In this document: positions 37,305 through 44,975 of the stretch, one piece after another
Layout of the letters: each line of letters begins with the position of its first letter
How positions within the stretch are numbered: the first letter of the stretch is position 1
NCBI RefSeq assembly: GCF_934924865.1
Contig: NZ_OW235315.1
Location: 2,914,001 to 2,978,000, forward strand
Length of the DNA stretch: 64,000 nucleotides
Source: Tepidibacter aestuarii
Lineage (GTDB): Bacteria; Bacillota; Clostridia; Peptostreptococcales; Peptostreptococcaceae
Direction of reading: 5' to 3'
Made by a program: the position numbers and the translations under genes
The notes under the pieces: generated by a model
Databases searched by the model: none
What the model was told of the DNA's origin: nothing
The model's input: only the letters and a program-made list of their open reading frames with translations

Positions 37305-37899
37305 TTTGTGTGCACCCTTTTTATCAAAGCTATCTTATTCAAACATATTGCAAATGCTTTATTTAATTCCCTACGTATTTGAGTTTGAGTTGTTTTTTAA
37401 TTAAGTTCGTTTGTTTTGTATTTAGTATAACTTTATTTTGGAGTACTCCTTTTAAAATTCATCTATATCATTGAGATTTCAATGTTTTATCTATATTTTT
37501 TATTTGAGTTGTTTTGAAGTACTCCATTAGCACTTTAAATTTACTCCATTCAAATCTATTGCAAACACTATATTTAAACCAATTTGGACTATTTTATATT
37601 TGAGTTTGTTTTGTAACGGTATATAAAGATTTAAGGGAGCGTTGCAAATAATAACTATTCTATAAACCTATTGAAAACACTGTACTTTAATCAATCTCAA
37701 ACGTTACATATTAGAGTTGGTTTTTTTCGGAGTACTCCATTGAGTTAAAAGAGCGTTGCAAAATAAGATTAGATAATAGAGCTATTGAAAATTCTACATT
37801 CAAACCTATTAAGCCAACTATATCTTTGAGTTGTTTGTTTTGGAACGTTCCATAAATCAAAAGGAACGTTCCCTATTTTTCATGTGGAACGCTCCTTTT
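37305..37899. repeat. Degenerate tandem repeat array carrying GGAGTACTCC and GGAACGTTCC palindromes
   Basis: About five irregular units of roughly 110-120 bp. Recurring words: TTCAAA(C/T)CTATTG(C/A)AAA, ATATTTGAGTTTGTTTTG and GAGCGTTGCAAA. Ten-base palindromes sit at 37440, 37516 (GAAGTACTCC), 37729, 37842, 37863 and 37886 (GGAACGCTCC). The last two pair into a 14-bp hairpin (one mismatch) around a 13-nt loop. No continuous frame and no ribosome site. Confidence 0.65.
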
Positions 37900-37995
37900 A
37901 ACTACTATCTTAATTTTTAAGATTAATTATTGAATTATTTATCTTTTATTTAGTGTTCATCAGTATAATCAACTAATCTAGTAAAACACATTATA

Positions 37996-38313
37996 TTACT
38001 CTTCACTATTAATACCTATTTTTAAAACAAAGTCTTCAAATTCCTTTAATATTTCTTGTAGGGTATGTTCATCTACTCCATAGTTTATACTTTCATTTCC
38101 TTCTAGATATATACCATTAATTCTAGACTTTAGACTATTCTTTATTGAATTAATAAATGGATTAAAATCTAGTTCCCCAGTTGGTTTATTATACGGAAAG
38201 TCTCGACCTATATCACCCGGAACTACATCTCCTGATTTTTGAATTAAACATAATTCTTTGTCTATAAGCATCATAGCTTTTCCTATAGTATTCTTAAATT
38301 TTCTTTCATTCAA
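37996..38313 (-). CDS. Hypothetical protein, 105 aa
   Basis: Acidic and soluble, with no recognised motif. The frame has protein-like composition (VDEHTLQEILKEFEDFVLKI is an amphipathic helix). No convincing ribosome site precedes the ATG and an in-frame stop sits immediately before it, so it may be the remnant of a longer gene. Confidence 0.45.
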   Translation of the reverse strand: MNERKFKNTIGKAMMLIDKELCLIQKSGDVVPGDIGRDFPYNKPTGELDFNPFINSIKNSLKSRINGIYLEGNESINYGVDEHTLQEILKEFEDFVLKIGINSEE

Positions 38314-38771
38314 TGGAGAATATCTGGATTCTGTTTACCTAGAATCTAAATTTTATAAAATACGTGTTTTAAAACAATAAAAACAATTCCAAATAAACAA
38401 CATTCATAGATGTCTACGCTGTTTATTTAAGCTATACTTTATAAAACAAAACTAAAAAAGACAAGGTTACTTTTTAGAATAGAACAGCGATTATATATAT
38501 GAAAAGGTAGAACACAGGTATATAAACTACAAAATCTAAAACCATACTTTACATTGATAAAAAAAGTATGTTATTGTAATTTCTGGGATTATTCTGTGGT
38601 AGCTATAATACACGGCAACTCAATCACATTTTTTAACAACAATTATCTAAATATATTGTAATTACTATGTTTTTGTTTTGATAAATTCAGGTTTGTACGT
38701 GGCTAAAACTACCCTAGAATTAAACTAAATAAAAATTACGCCTATGGCTGTGATTAAGGGGGAACATTCTA
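38314..38771. other. Intergenic with one hairpin
   Basis: AAATAAACA (38391) pairs with TGTTTATTT (ends 38428) around a 20-nt loop. No gene seen. The AGGGGGAA ribosome site of the next gene is at the end. Confidence 0.45.
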
Positions 38772-39440
38772 ATGAAAAAAATATCGAGAGTATTATTAGC
38801 TTTTGCAGTAATGATTATTATGACCTCTAATCAATTGTGTTTTGCAGCAGATGAAACTGTATTTACTGATTCTGAAGTAAATGCTATAGCAGATAAGTTT
38901 AATGTCGAAGTACTGGATTCTAAGGATTTAGACTTAGATAGCTTGAAAAGTAACGAACATGTAGTGAACGTAAAAAACTTAGAAGAGTTAAATGATGTTT
39001 TATCTCAAGATGATTTTAAATATGAGGAAATTCAAAATGAAGATAGAAATGTTTATCTTGAAGATATGAAAATAAGAAATAAAAGAAGTTCTTCTTCAAC
39101 AAAATCAATAACATTGAATGAATATATAAATCAAGCAGATGAACTTGTTTTAAAAGCTTCAGTAAGAGCAAAATATTCTACATCAGGTAACCAAAAAAAA
39201 TGGGTTTCTGTTGATAGTTATTCTTTAAAGGAGCACTCAAATAAACAATGGTTAGTACTATCTAAAGTAAAAAGAGTATCAGCTAATATAAGCAGTTCAA
39301 GTAAAATAAAGTTTAGTTACAAATGTCAATTAGACCAATATTTAATTATACCTATTCCAGGTGTTGATAAGGTGATAAAGAAAAAAGTAGGATCTCAAGA
39401 TGTAAGTGGTAATGTTTATTTCTATACTTCAAGCATATGA
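38772..39440 (+). CDS. Secreted hypothetical protein, 222 aa
   Basis: Clear signal peptide with cleavage after LCFAA (about residue 26). An acidic, probably flexible region follows (about 30-105), then a basic RNKRSSSSTKS linker (about 107-118) and a beta-rich C-terminal domain (about 120-222; WVSVDSYSLKEHSNKQWLVL). The linker could be a processing site separating an acidic pro-region from a mature domain (inference). Strong ribosome site. Not a family I recognise. It lies within the inner element. Confidence 0.7.
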   Translation: MKKISRVLLAFAVMIIMTSNQLCFAADETVFTDSEVNAIADKFNVEVLDSKDLDLDSLKSNEHVVNVKNLEELNDVLSQDDFKYEEIQNEDRNVYLEDMKIRNKRSSSSTKSITLNEYINQADELVLKASVRAKYSTSGNQKKWVSVDSYSLKEHSNKQWLVLSKVKRVSANISSSSKIKFSYKCQLDQYLIIPIPGVDKVIKKKVGSQDVSGNVYFYTSSI

Positions 39441-39455
39441 TTGGATTTAAATTTT

Positions 39456-39569
39456 ATGAATAAAGACATATTAAATATAGGTATTTTCTGTTTTGGAATG
39501 ATATTGTTTTTTCCTTTAATTAATAGGTTTATTAGAAGGATAATATCTGTAATGAAAAACAAAAAATAA
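39456..39569 (+). CDS. Possible 37-aa membrane peptide
   Basis: MNKDILNIGIFCFGMILFFP begins a 37-codon frame with one membrane helix and a strongly basic tail (RFIRRIISVMKNKK). It starts 15 bp after the secreted-protein gene and ends at a terminator. The ribosome site is poor, so expression would depend on coupling. Confidence 0.4.
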   Translation: MNKDILNIGIFCFGMILFFPLINRFIRRIISVMKNKK

Positions 39570-39604
39570 AATATAAGTAGGAAAATTTTCCTACTTATAT
39601 TTTA
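39567..39604 (+). terminator. Perfect palindromic terminator
   Basis: AAAATATAAGTAGGAAAA pairs perfectly with its complement and is followed by T residues. It closes the secreted-protein unit. Confidence 0.8.
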
Positions 39605-39836
39605 TTTTTTGACATGTTATAGACTAGGGGTACGGCGACTATATATGCTGAATAGGGTCACTTAATAAATACTGTAAAAAGAGCACGGTTTTATCTTAAT
39701 GCTACTATAGTAAATATTAGTGTCTTAAAGCTAAATTGCTCTTTAAAAATAGTCCTAAAATCAAAACGCATAAATATAAAATGATAAATGAGTTATAGAT
39801 CTGTAATTAAGTTGTTTTTTTAATATCTACTTTGCG

Positions 39837-39977
39837 TCTGGTGACACGGTTGCTGGTACTACCCCTTATATGACAAGCCATATTAAAAGGTTTGGTGAAT
39901 ATATTATAGATTTAGATGAAATTCCTGAGCCTATAAATAGATTTGATATTGAGGAAATAATTAGAACCGGTGACTAA
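39837..39977 (+). pseudogene. Transposase C-terminal fragment (possibly Tn3 family)
   Basis: Open 46-codon tail ending at TAA: AGTTPYMTSHIKRFGEYIID followed by LDEIPEPINRFD. The (S)PYxTxHIxRFGxYxxDL pattern resembles the end of Tn3-type transposases. No start and no upstream homologous frame. The rest of 39.6-40.17 kb holds nothing recognisable. Confidence 0.45.
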
Positions 39978-40171
39978 GTAAAATAGTACATCTTGGTAAT
40001 TGTTTTTATACATTTCTATTGCTAAAAATATGATATGTAAATTTTTTTCATGACCTAATTTATTGACTATATATGAGCATGATAACATTTCTTTTTATTA
40101 CGTCGTAAGGTAAAATTAAAACAAATAGTAATATATAGTGTATTGGTTAGGATATTAAAGGGAGTGATGAA

Positions 40172-40780
40172 ATGAAAAAAAAGCCAATAATTTTTATCGT
40201 ATTTATATTAATTATTTTTACATATGGATATGAGAAAAATAAAGAAAATGTAACTTCAATTGAGCAACTTACATATACAGATAGAGAAAATCTTTTACTA
40301 AAATCAGAAGGAGTAGACCATAGTTATATTTTTAAGATTAATAATTTAGAACCTAGTTCAACGTATCAATTTGAATGTTGGTCAGAGTATTATAAAAATG
40401 GACAACTTGATAATAAACTGGAAATTTTAGAACAACCTCAAACTTTTGTAATAGGTCAGAAAAGCTCCGATGGATATATTTTGTTAAATATACAGGAACA
40501 TTCAAATGCATTAAACTGTATTTTAAGTGGAGATAATCATAACAATTTTATCATAATAAGCGGATATAAAAATGAAAGTTTTAAGTTTAAAGGAGTAATA
40601 ACTGCCTTAAAAGAAATGAAAATTTCACAAAATAATGAGATATTGCTTTTAGCATCTGCAAATGGTAAAAATGCTTCATTCGGTATTCCAATTAATCAGC
40701 AAAAGAAATTAATTCAAGATGACATAAAAAAGAATGATGAAGTATATTTAATAAAATGCAAGTTAACAAAAATTCACTAG
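40172..40780 (+). CDS. Membrane-anchored or secreted hypothetical protein, 202 aa
   Basis: N-terminal hydrophobic segment (PIIFIVFILIIFTYGY, residues 5-20) acts as a signal or anchor. The rest is beta-rich (SYIFKINNLEPSSTYQFECW looks fibronectin-type-III-like; IIISGYKNESFKFKGVITAL). Ribosome site AAGGGAG. Family not recognised. Inner-element cargo. Confidence 0.65.
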   Translation: MKKKPIIFIVFILIIFTYGYEKNKENVTSIEQLTYTDRENLLLKSEGVDHSYIFKINNLEPSSTYQFECWSEYYKNGQLDNKLEILEQPQTFVIGQKSSDGYILLNIQEHSNALNCILSGDNHNNFIIISGYKNESFKFKGVITALKEMKISQNNEILLLASANGKNASFGIPINQQKKLIQDDIKKNDEVYLIKCKLTKIH

Positions 40781-40953
40781 GTAAAGCAGCATATAATAAA
40801 GCATGATAATCTCCCCAGAAGAGAACATTATTTATATAACCAACTTGTTATACAATAGTAGAGAAGTATGTAAAGTCGTTATAATTAGCGTTTTTTTTCG
40901 ACTGTGTATCATTAAAGGGTTTATTCTAAATAGAATTTGCATTTAAAAATAAT

Positions 40954-40999
40954 AAAACCGATAACTATGTAATTTTTCACCATAAAGTTACCGGTTTTT
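40954..40999 (+). terminator. Hairpin downstream of the 202-aa gene
   Basis: The stem AAAACCG.TAACT/AGTTACCGGTTTT has a 19-nt loop followed by T residues. Confidence 0.6.
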
Positions 41000-41113
41000 A
41001 CACGTATCTCGGTGTCCCCCCCTAAACTTTAATAAATTTTTTATATCTATTTCTATTGAGTAATATTTTATGATTTAGTATATTATAGATATAGAAACTA
41101 AAATATAATAATT

Positions 41114-41141
41114 AAAGAGCAGAAAAAACTGCTCTTTTTTT
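41114..41141 (+). terminator. Strong terminator just upstream of the integrase gene
   Basis: The stem AAAGAGCAG/CTGCTCTTT is followed by TTTT. It lies 43 bp before the integrase start, without a gene ending close by, so it may shield the integrase from read-through or attenuate its leader. Confidence 0.75.
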
Positions 41142-41183
41142 AGAAGGTTTCACAGAACATACATTCGGGAGGAGGATTAAAAC

Positions 41184-42356
41184 ATGCAAGGCGGTGTAAG
41201 AAAAAGGGGCAATACCTGGTACTATTATTTCGAAGCTGGCAAAGTTGATGGTAAAAGAAAAAAGATTGAAAGAAAAGGAGGTAAAACCAAGAAAGAAGCT
41301 CTTGAAGCTCTAAGAAAAGCTTTAGATGAATTTGATAAATGCGGTTCTACAGTTGATGAAAGTAATATAAGTGTAGCTGATTATTTTGACTATTGGTTCA
41401 ATGAATATGTTCTAATAAACTGTAAGTATAATACTCAACAAGGATATAAAACTATTATAGAAAGACATATTAAACCTACATTAGGATTTTATAAACTAAA
41501 AACTTTAACCCCTGCTATGCTGCAAGAATTTCTAAATAAAAAATATAGAAATGGATTCACAAAAAATACACTTAAAGGTTTCTATGGTGTCTTCTCTGGA
41601 GCTTTGAAAATGGCTGTATATCCATATCAATTTATCAAACAAAATCCGATGCAATACACTTCTATGCCTAAATATGATACTAGAAAAACTGATAAAGATA
41701 ATTTAAAGGTTATAACTTTAAATGACTTTGATAAGATCATAGATAGATTTCCTTTTAAAAGTAACTTCTATATTCCTTTACAAATTTCTTTTAATACTGG
41801 GATGAGAGCTTCAGAGGTATGTGGTCTTACTTGGGATTGTATAGATCTTGAAGAAGGTAAAATCAAAGTTGAAAAAATCATCCTTAAAAAAGGTATGGAA
41901 TGGTGTTAAACAGTTAGTTCTCAAAGAGAAATAATAATTGAAAAGACATTAATTGATATTCTTAAAAAATATAAAAAGCATCAATTAGAAAATAGGCTTA
42001 AATATGGCCAATACTATAGTAGTAATTTATATAATTTTGAAGAAGCTAAAAAACAGTATAATAGTACTGATTTAGTTTGTACTAAGGAAAATGGAGAGTT
42101 AATATCTACTGATAGCTTAAAATATTTAAGCAGAGTTGTAAATTATGAGCTTGGTATTAATTTTAATTTCCATTCTTTAAGACATACTCATGCTACTATA
42201 CTTTTAGAAGCTGGAGCAAATATAAAAGATATTCAAACTAGATTAGGTCACAGTAAGTTATCAACAACTATGGACACTTATTCACATGTTACAAGCAAAA
42301 TGAATGAAGATAGTGTAATTAAATTTGAGCAATCTTTAAAGTCTAAAGTAAAGTAA
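41184..42356 (+). pseudogene. int: Tyrosine integrase interrupted by an in-frame stop codon
   Basis: A 391-codon frame with TAA at 41907-41909. The first part (MQGGVRKRGNTWYYYFEAGK) is an AP2-like arm-binding domain, followed by the SAM-like core-binding domain and the start of the catalytic domain (NTGMRASEVCGLTWDCIDLE, containing the first catalytic Arg). After the stop the same frame carries [35 protein letters not shown] and the catalytic Tyr. Split as it is, no active recombinase is expected unless the stop is read through. It sits 80 bp from the end of rlmD, typical of an integrase beside its attachment site. Confidence 0.9.
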
Positions 42357-42400
42357 TTTGCCACCGAGCGAAAACCGACGGTGGCAAATGGGTGGCAAAT
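42357..42400. repeat. GGGTGGCA motif cluster, proximal end of the inner element
   Basis: TTTGCCACCG, a 12-nt loop, CGGTGGCAAA (perfect 10-bp stem), then TGGGTGGCAAAT as a further direct copy. It starts at the base after the integrase stop. It matches the clusters at 32943 and 35320. The hairpin may also terminate transcription. Confidence 0.6.
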
Positions 42401-42436
42401 CATTAAATTTTCAATATCAAAATGGCTCAACGCCAG

Positions 42437-43795
42437 TTATTTCCTCACTATCTTAGCTACAGTTTCAACATGCATAGTATGAGGGAACATGTCTACAGGA
42501 TGTATTTCTTCACACTTATAGCCTCTCTCATCTAGATAAGCTAAGTCTCTTGCAAGAGTTGATGGATTACAAGATACATACACAATCCTACTCGGATTCA
42601 TACTAACTATAGTGTCTAGCACCCTCTCATCACAGCCTTTACGAGGTGGATCAACTACAACTATATCAGCAACCTTTCCATCTTTATACAACTCAGGAAC
42701 AACCTCTTCTGCCTTTCCTGCATAAAACTCAGTATTATCTAAATTATTCATATTGGCATTTACCTTAGCATCTTCTATAGCCTCTTCAACTATCTCTATT
42801 CCATATACCTTCTTAGCCTTTTTAGCTAAGAATAAAGATATAGTTCCTATACCGCAGTATATATCAAATACATTTTCATCACCTGAAAGATTTGCATACT
42901 CTAAAGCCTTGTTGTATAAAACCTCAGTTTGTATAGGATTTACTTGGAAAAAGGATAGAGGCGATATATTAAACTTAAGATCCTCTATGTAATCTTGTAT
43001 AATTCCTTCTCCATATAAAATTTTGTTTTGTCTTCCAAGTACCGCATTCCCTTTTTTAGTATTAACATTTAAGACCAAAGTCTTAAATCCATCTATATTC
43101 TCTTTTAAATCTTTTATAAGTGCATCTACATTAGGAATCTTTTTAGCATTGGCTACAAGAACAACCATAACCTCTTTCGTTTTAAATCCAACCTTAGTAA
43201 CTAAGTGTCTTAAAATTCCTTCATGTTTTATCTCATCGTATACACTAACATTATTTCTATCTATATAGTTCTTAACTACATCAACTATCTTATCATTCAT
43301 ATCATGCTGTATTACACACTTATTCATAGGTATTATATCGTGGCTTTTCTTTTTATAAAAACCTAGTACAGTTTCACTACCTCTTTTTCCTATTGGAAAT
43401 TGAGCCTTATTTCTGTATCTAAAAGGCTTATCCATTCCTATAGTATCATGCACCTTAACACCTTCAATTTTACCTATTCTCTTAATAGTCTCTTTAACTG
43501 AATTAGTTTTTATATCAAGCTGTTTCTGATAATCAAGATGCATAACTTGACATCCTCCACAATCTATTAACTCATCCGAACATTCTCTATCAACTCTAAA
43601 AGGAGACTCTTCTATAATCTTAACAATTTTACCTTCTGCATAATTCTTCTTACTCTTTATTATCTTAACCTCTATTTTATCCTGTATAAGCCCGCCTTCA
43701 ACAAATACAGTAAATCCTTCAAACTTTCCTATTCCAACTCCAGTATGCCCTATATCAACTATATCAACCGTATACTTTTCACCTTTATTTAACAT
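42437..43795 (-). CDS. rlmD: 23S rRNA (uracil-5-)-methyltransferase, RlmD/RumA family
   Basis: 452 aa. N-terminal TRAM domain (about 5-60), iron-sulphur cysteines (ECSDELIDCGGCQ, with a further Cys near 150), Rossmann methyltransferase with FDIYCGIGTISLFLA, DPPRKGC and the catalytic-Cys motif SCNPSTLARDL, ending TMHVETVAKIVRK. It methylates a uracil in 23S rRNA using SAM. Genes of this family (rumA) are a known integration hot spot for integrative elements in Firmicutes; here the gene is intact and the island lies immediately beyond its 3' end. Ribosome site GGAGA. Confidence 0.93.
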   Translation of the reverse strand: MLNKGEKYTVDIVDIGHTGVGIGKFEGFTVFVEGGLIQDKIEVKIIKSKKNYAEGKIVKIIEESPFRVDRECSDELIDCGGCQVMHLDYQKQLDIKTNSVKETIKRIGKIEGVKVHDTIGMDKPFRYRNKAQFPIGKRGSETVLGFYKKKSHDIIPMNKCVIQHDMNDKIVDVVKNYIDRNNVSVYDEIKHEGILRHLVTKVGFKTKEVMVVLVANAKKIPNVDALIKDLKENIDGFKTLVLNVNTKKGNAVLGRQNKILYGEGIIQDYIEDLKFNISPLSFFQVNPIQTEVLYNKALEYANLSGDENVFDIYCGIGTISLFLAKKAKKVYGIEIVEEAIEDAKVNANMNNLDNTEFYAGKAEEVVPELYKDGKVADIVVVDPPRKGCDERVLDTIVSMNPSRIVYVSCNPSTLARDLAYLDERGYKCEEIHPVDMFPHTMHVETVAKIVRK

Positions 43796-43984
43796 GATTT
43801 ATCTCCTTCTTATTTAAAATATCATCTATTAATATTACCAAAAAACAATATATCTATCAACTCAGAATATCATAAAAGTTCTAAACTCAATGTGTTAAGA
43901 CAACAAACTTTCTTAATTATTGTTTTTTGTCTTTTTTAGAGGTAGTTTAGATATCCCACAGAATCGAATAAAAAAGCTAAATAT

Positions 43985-44014
43985 AAAAAAGCCTTCTCTT
44001 AAAAGAAGACTTTT
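43985..44014 (-). terminator. Terminator
   Basis: AAAAGTCTTC/GAAGGCTTTTTT hairpin on the minus strand, about 20 bp after the membrane-protein stop codon. Confidence 0.75.
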
Positions 44015-44033
44015 GGTATAAATGTTATAATTG

Positions 44034-44729
44034 CTATATAAATAAATCCTTACTTTTGTATCCTCTATAAAGCTGAGTCATAGCTACTAAAAGTAGTACG
44101 CAGGCAAGAATAGGTGGTACAGTAACTAATGCCTTTGCAGTAGCTAAACTTCTTCCCGTATCAGTTATAACCTTACTAACTGCTTCTTGATAATTAGCCA
44201 TTGCATATACACCATATCTTATCCATATAAATGAAGTCATAAGTCCAACAGGTACTAAAGACATACTCATATAAAGACCATTTATAGATCTACTCTTAAC
44301 TCCCTTAATACCTAAATACATAGGAACGAAAAATACTGCAGGAAGTACGAATCCAAAATATTGCGGAGATAATCCTAAAAATAGTATTGCTGTAAATATG
44401 AATGATCTGTAGTATTTATTTACATATTCTGTACGTCCTTCAAAATCTGCCTTAGCAGCCTTTAAATATCTTATATATACCTCTATGTTGTCCCCGTTTT
44501 TCTTATTGTTTTTATTATTTTTTATTTCCTTTACAAGGTCTTTTCCTTTACTACATAAAGAATCATATACGTCACTTAAATTTGTAGGTATTTCTAATTT
44601 CTCGTATTGGCTATATAGTTTATTTAATTGACTAATATATTTTTCCTTTCTAGACTCTTTAATTGTCTTTAGACCTTTAGTTAAATCCGTTAATTGGTTT
44701 AATGTGTTCATTAATGTCAGAGCTTTCAT
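44034..44729 (-). CDS. Membrane protein of unknown function, 231 aa
   Basis: ATG at 44729 follows GGAGG. The N-terminal 100 residues are a charged coiled-coil (LTKGLKTIKESRKEKYISQL), followed by four membrane helices (about 110-130, 133-150, 158-180, 205-225). Not recognised. It lies downstream of the NSS transporter and its small subunit on the same strand, separated from them by a terminator. Confidence 0.7.
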   Translation of the reverse strand: MKALTLMNTLNQLTDLTKGLKTIKESRKEKYISQLNKLYSQYEKLEIPTNLSDVYDSLCSKGKDLVKEIKNNKNNKKNGDNIEVYIRYLKAAKADFEGRTEYVNKYYRSFIFTAILFLGLSPQYFGFVLPAVFFVPMYLGIKGVKSRSINGLYMSMSLVPVGLMTSFIWIRYGVYAMANYQEAVSKVITDTGRSLATAKALVTVPPILACVLLLVAMTQLYRGYKSKDLFI

Positions 44730-44833
44730 TAGATTCACCTCCAAATGTATTTTAGAAGATTCAGAATAATATTTTAATTCATTGTATCATATTTTTCTAA
44801 TAATTTAAACAACTATGTTCATCTTATATTTTA

Positions 44834-44859
44834 AAACCCCACCTTATCGGTGGGGTTAT
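44834..44859 (-). terminator. Terminator of the NSS transporter operon
   Basis: AACCCCACC/GGTGGGGTT stem with a 4-nt loop and T-rich tail on the minus strand. Confidence 0.8.
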
Positions 44860-44863
44860 ATAT

Positions 44864-44959
44864 CTACTTTTTCTTTAATAGAGGTCTTAGTGTAATTGCT
44901 ATACAACAAAGTATAACAGTCCATATTATTAGCATGAAACCAAGCGCTGTACCAGTCAT
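44864..44959 (-). CDS. metS: MetS-like small subunit of an NSS transporter
   Basis: 31 aa: MTGTALGFMLIIWTVILCCI, then a short basic end RPLLKKK. One membrane helix, GGAGGGATTAATT before the ATG, starting 16 bp after the transporter gene. It matches the 'methionine/alanine import NSS transporter small subunit' family, required with MetP for transport in Corynebacterium. The end coordinate is uncertain by one or two bases in my hand count. Confidence 0.78.
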   Translation of the reverse strand: MTGTALGFMLIIWTVILCCIAITLRPLLKKK

Positions 44960-44975
44960 AATTAATCCCTCCTAA

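Noticed and set aside
37084..37404. Open frame of 106 codons rich in Tyr, Phe and Ile
   Set aside because: No ribosome site, low-complexity composition and overlap with the repeat array; random AT-rich frame.
37305..37899. CRISPR array
   Set aside because: Units are irregular and degenerate, repeats are not identical and spacers are not of uniform length; no cas genes.
39604..39836. Possible further transposase coding sequence
   Set aside because: Stops in all frames and no recognisable motif; only the 47-codon tail is supported.
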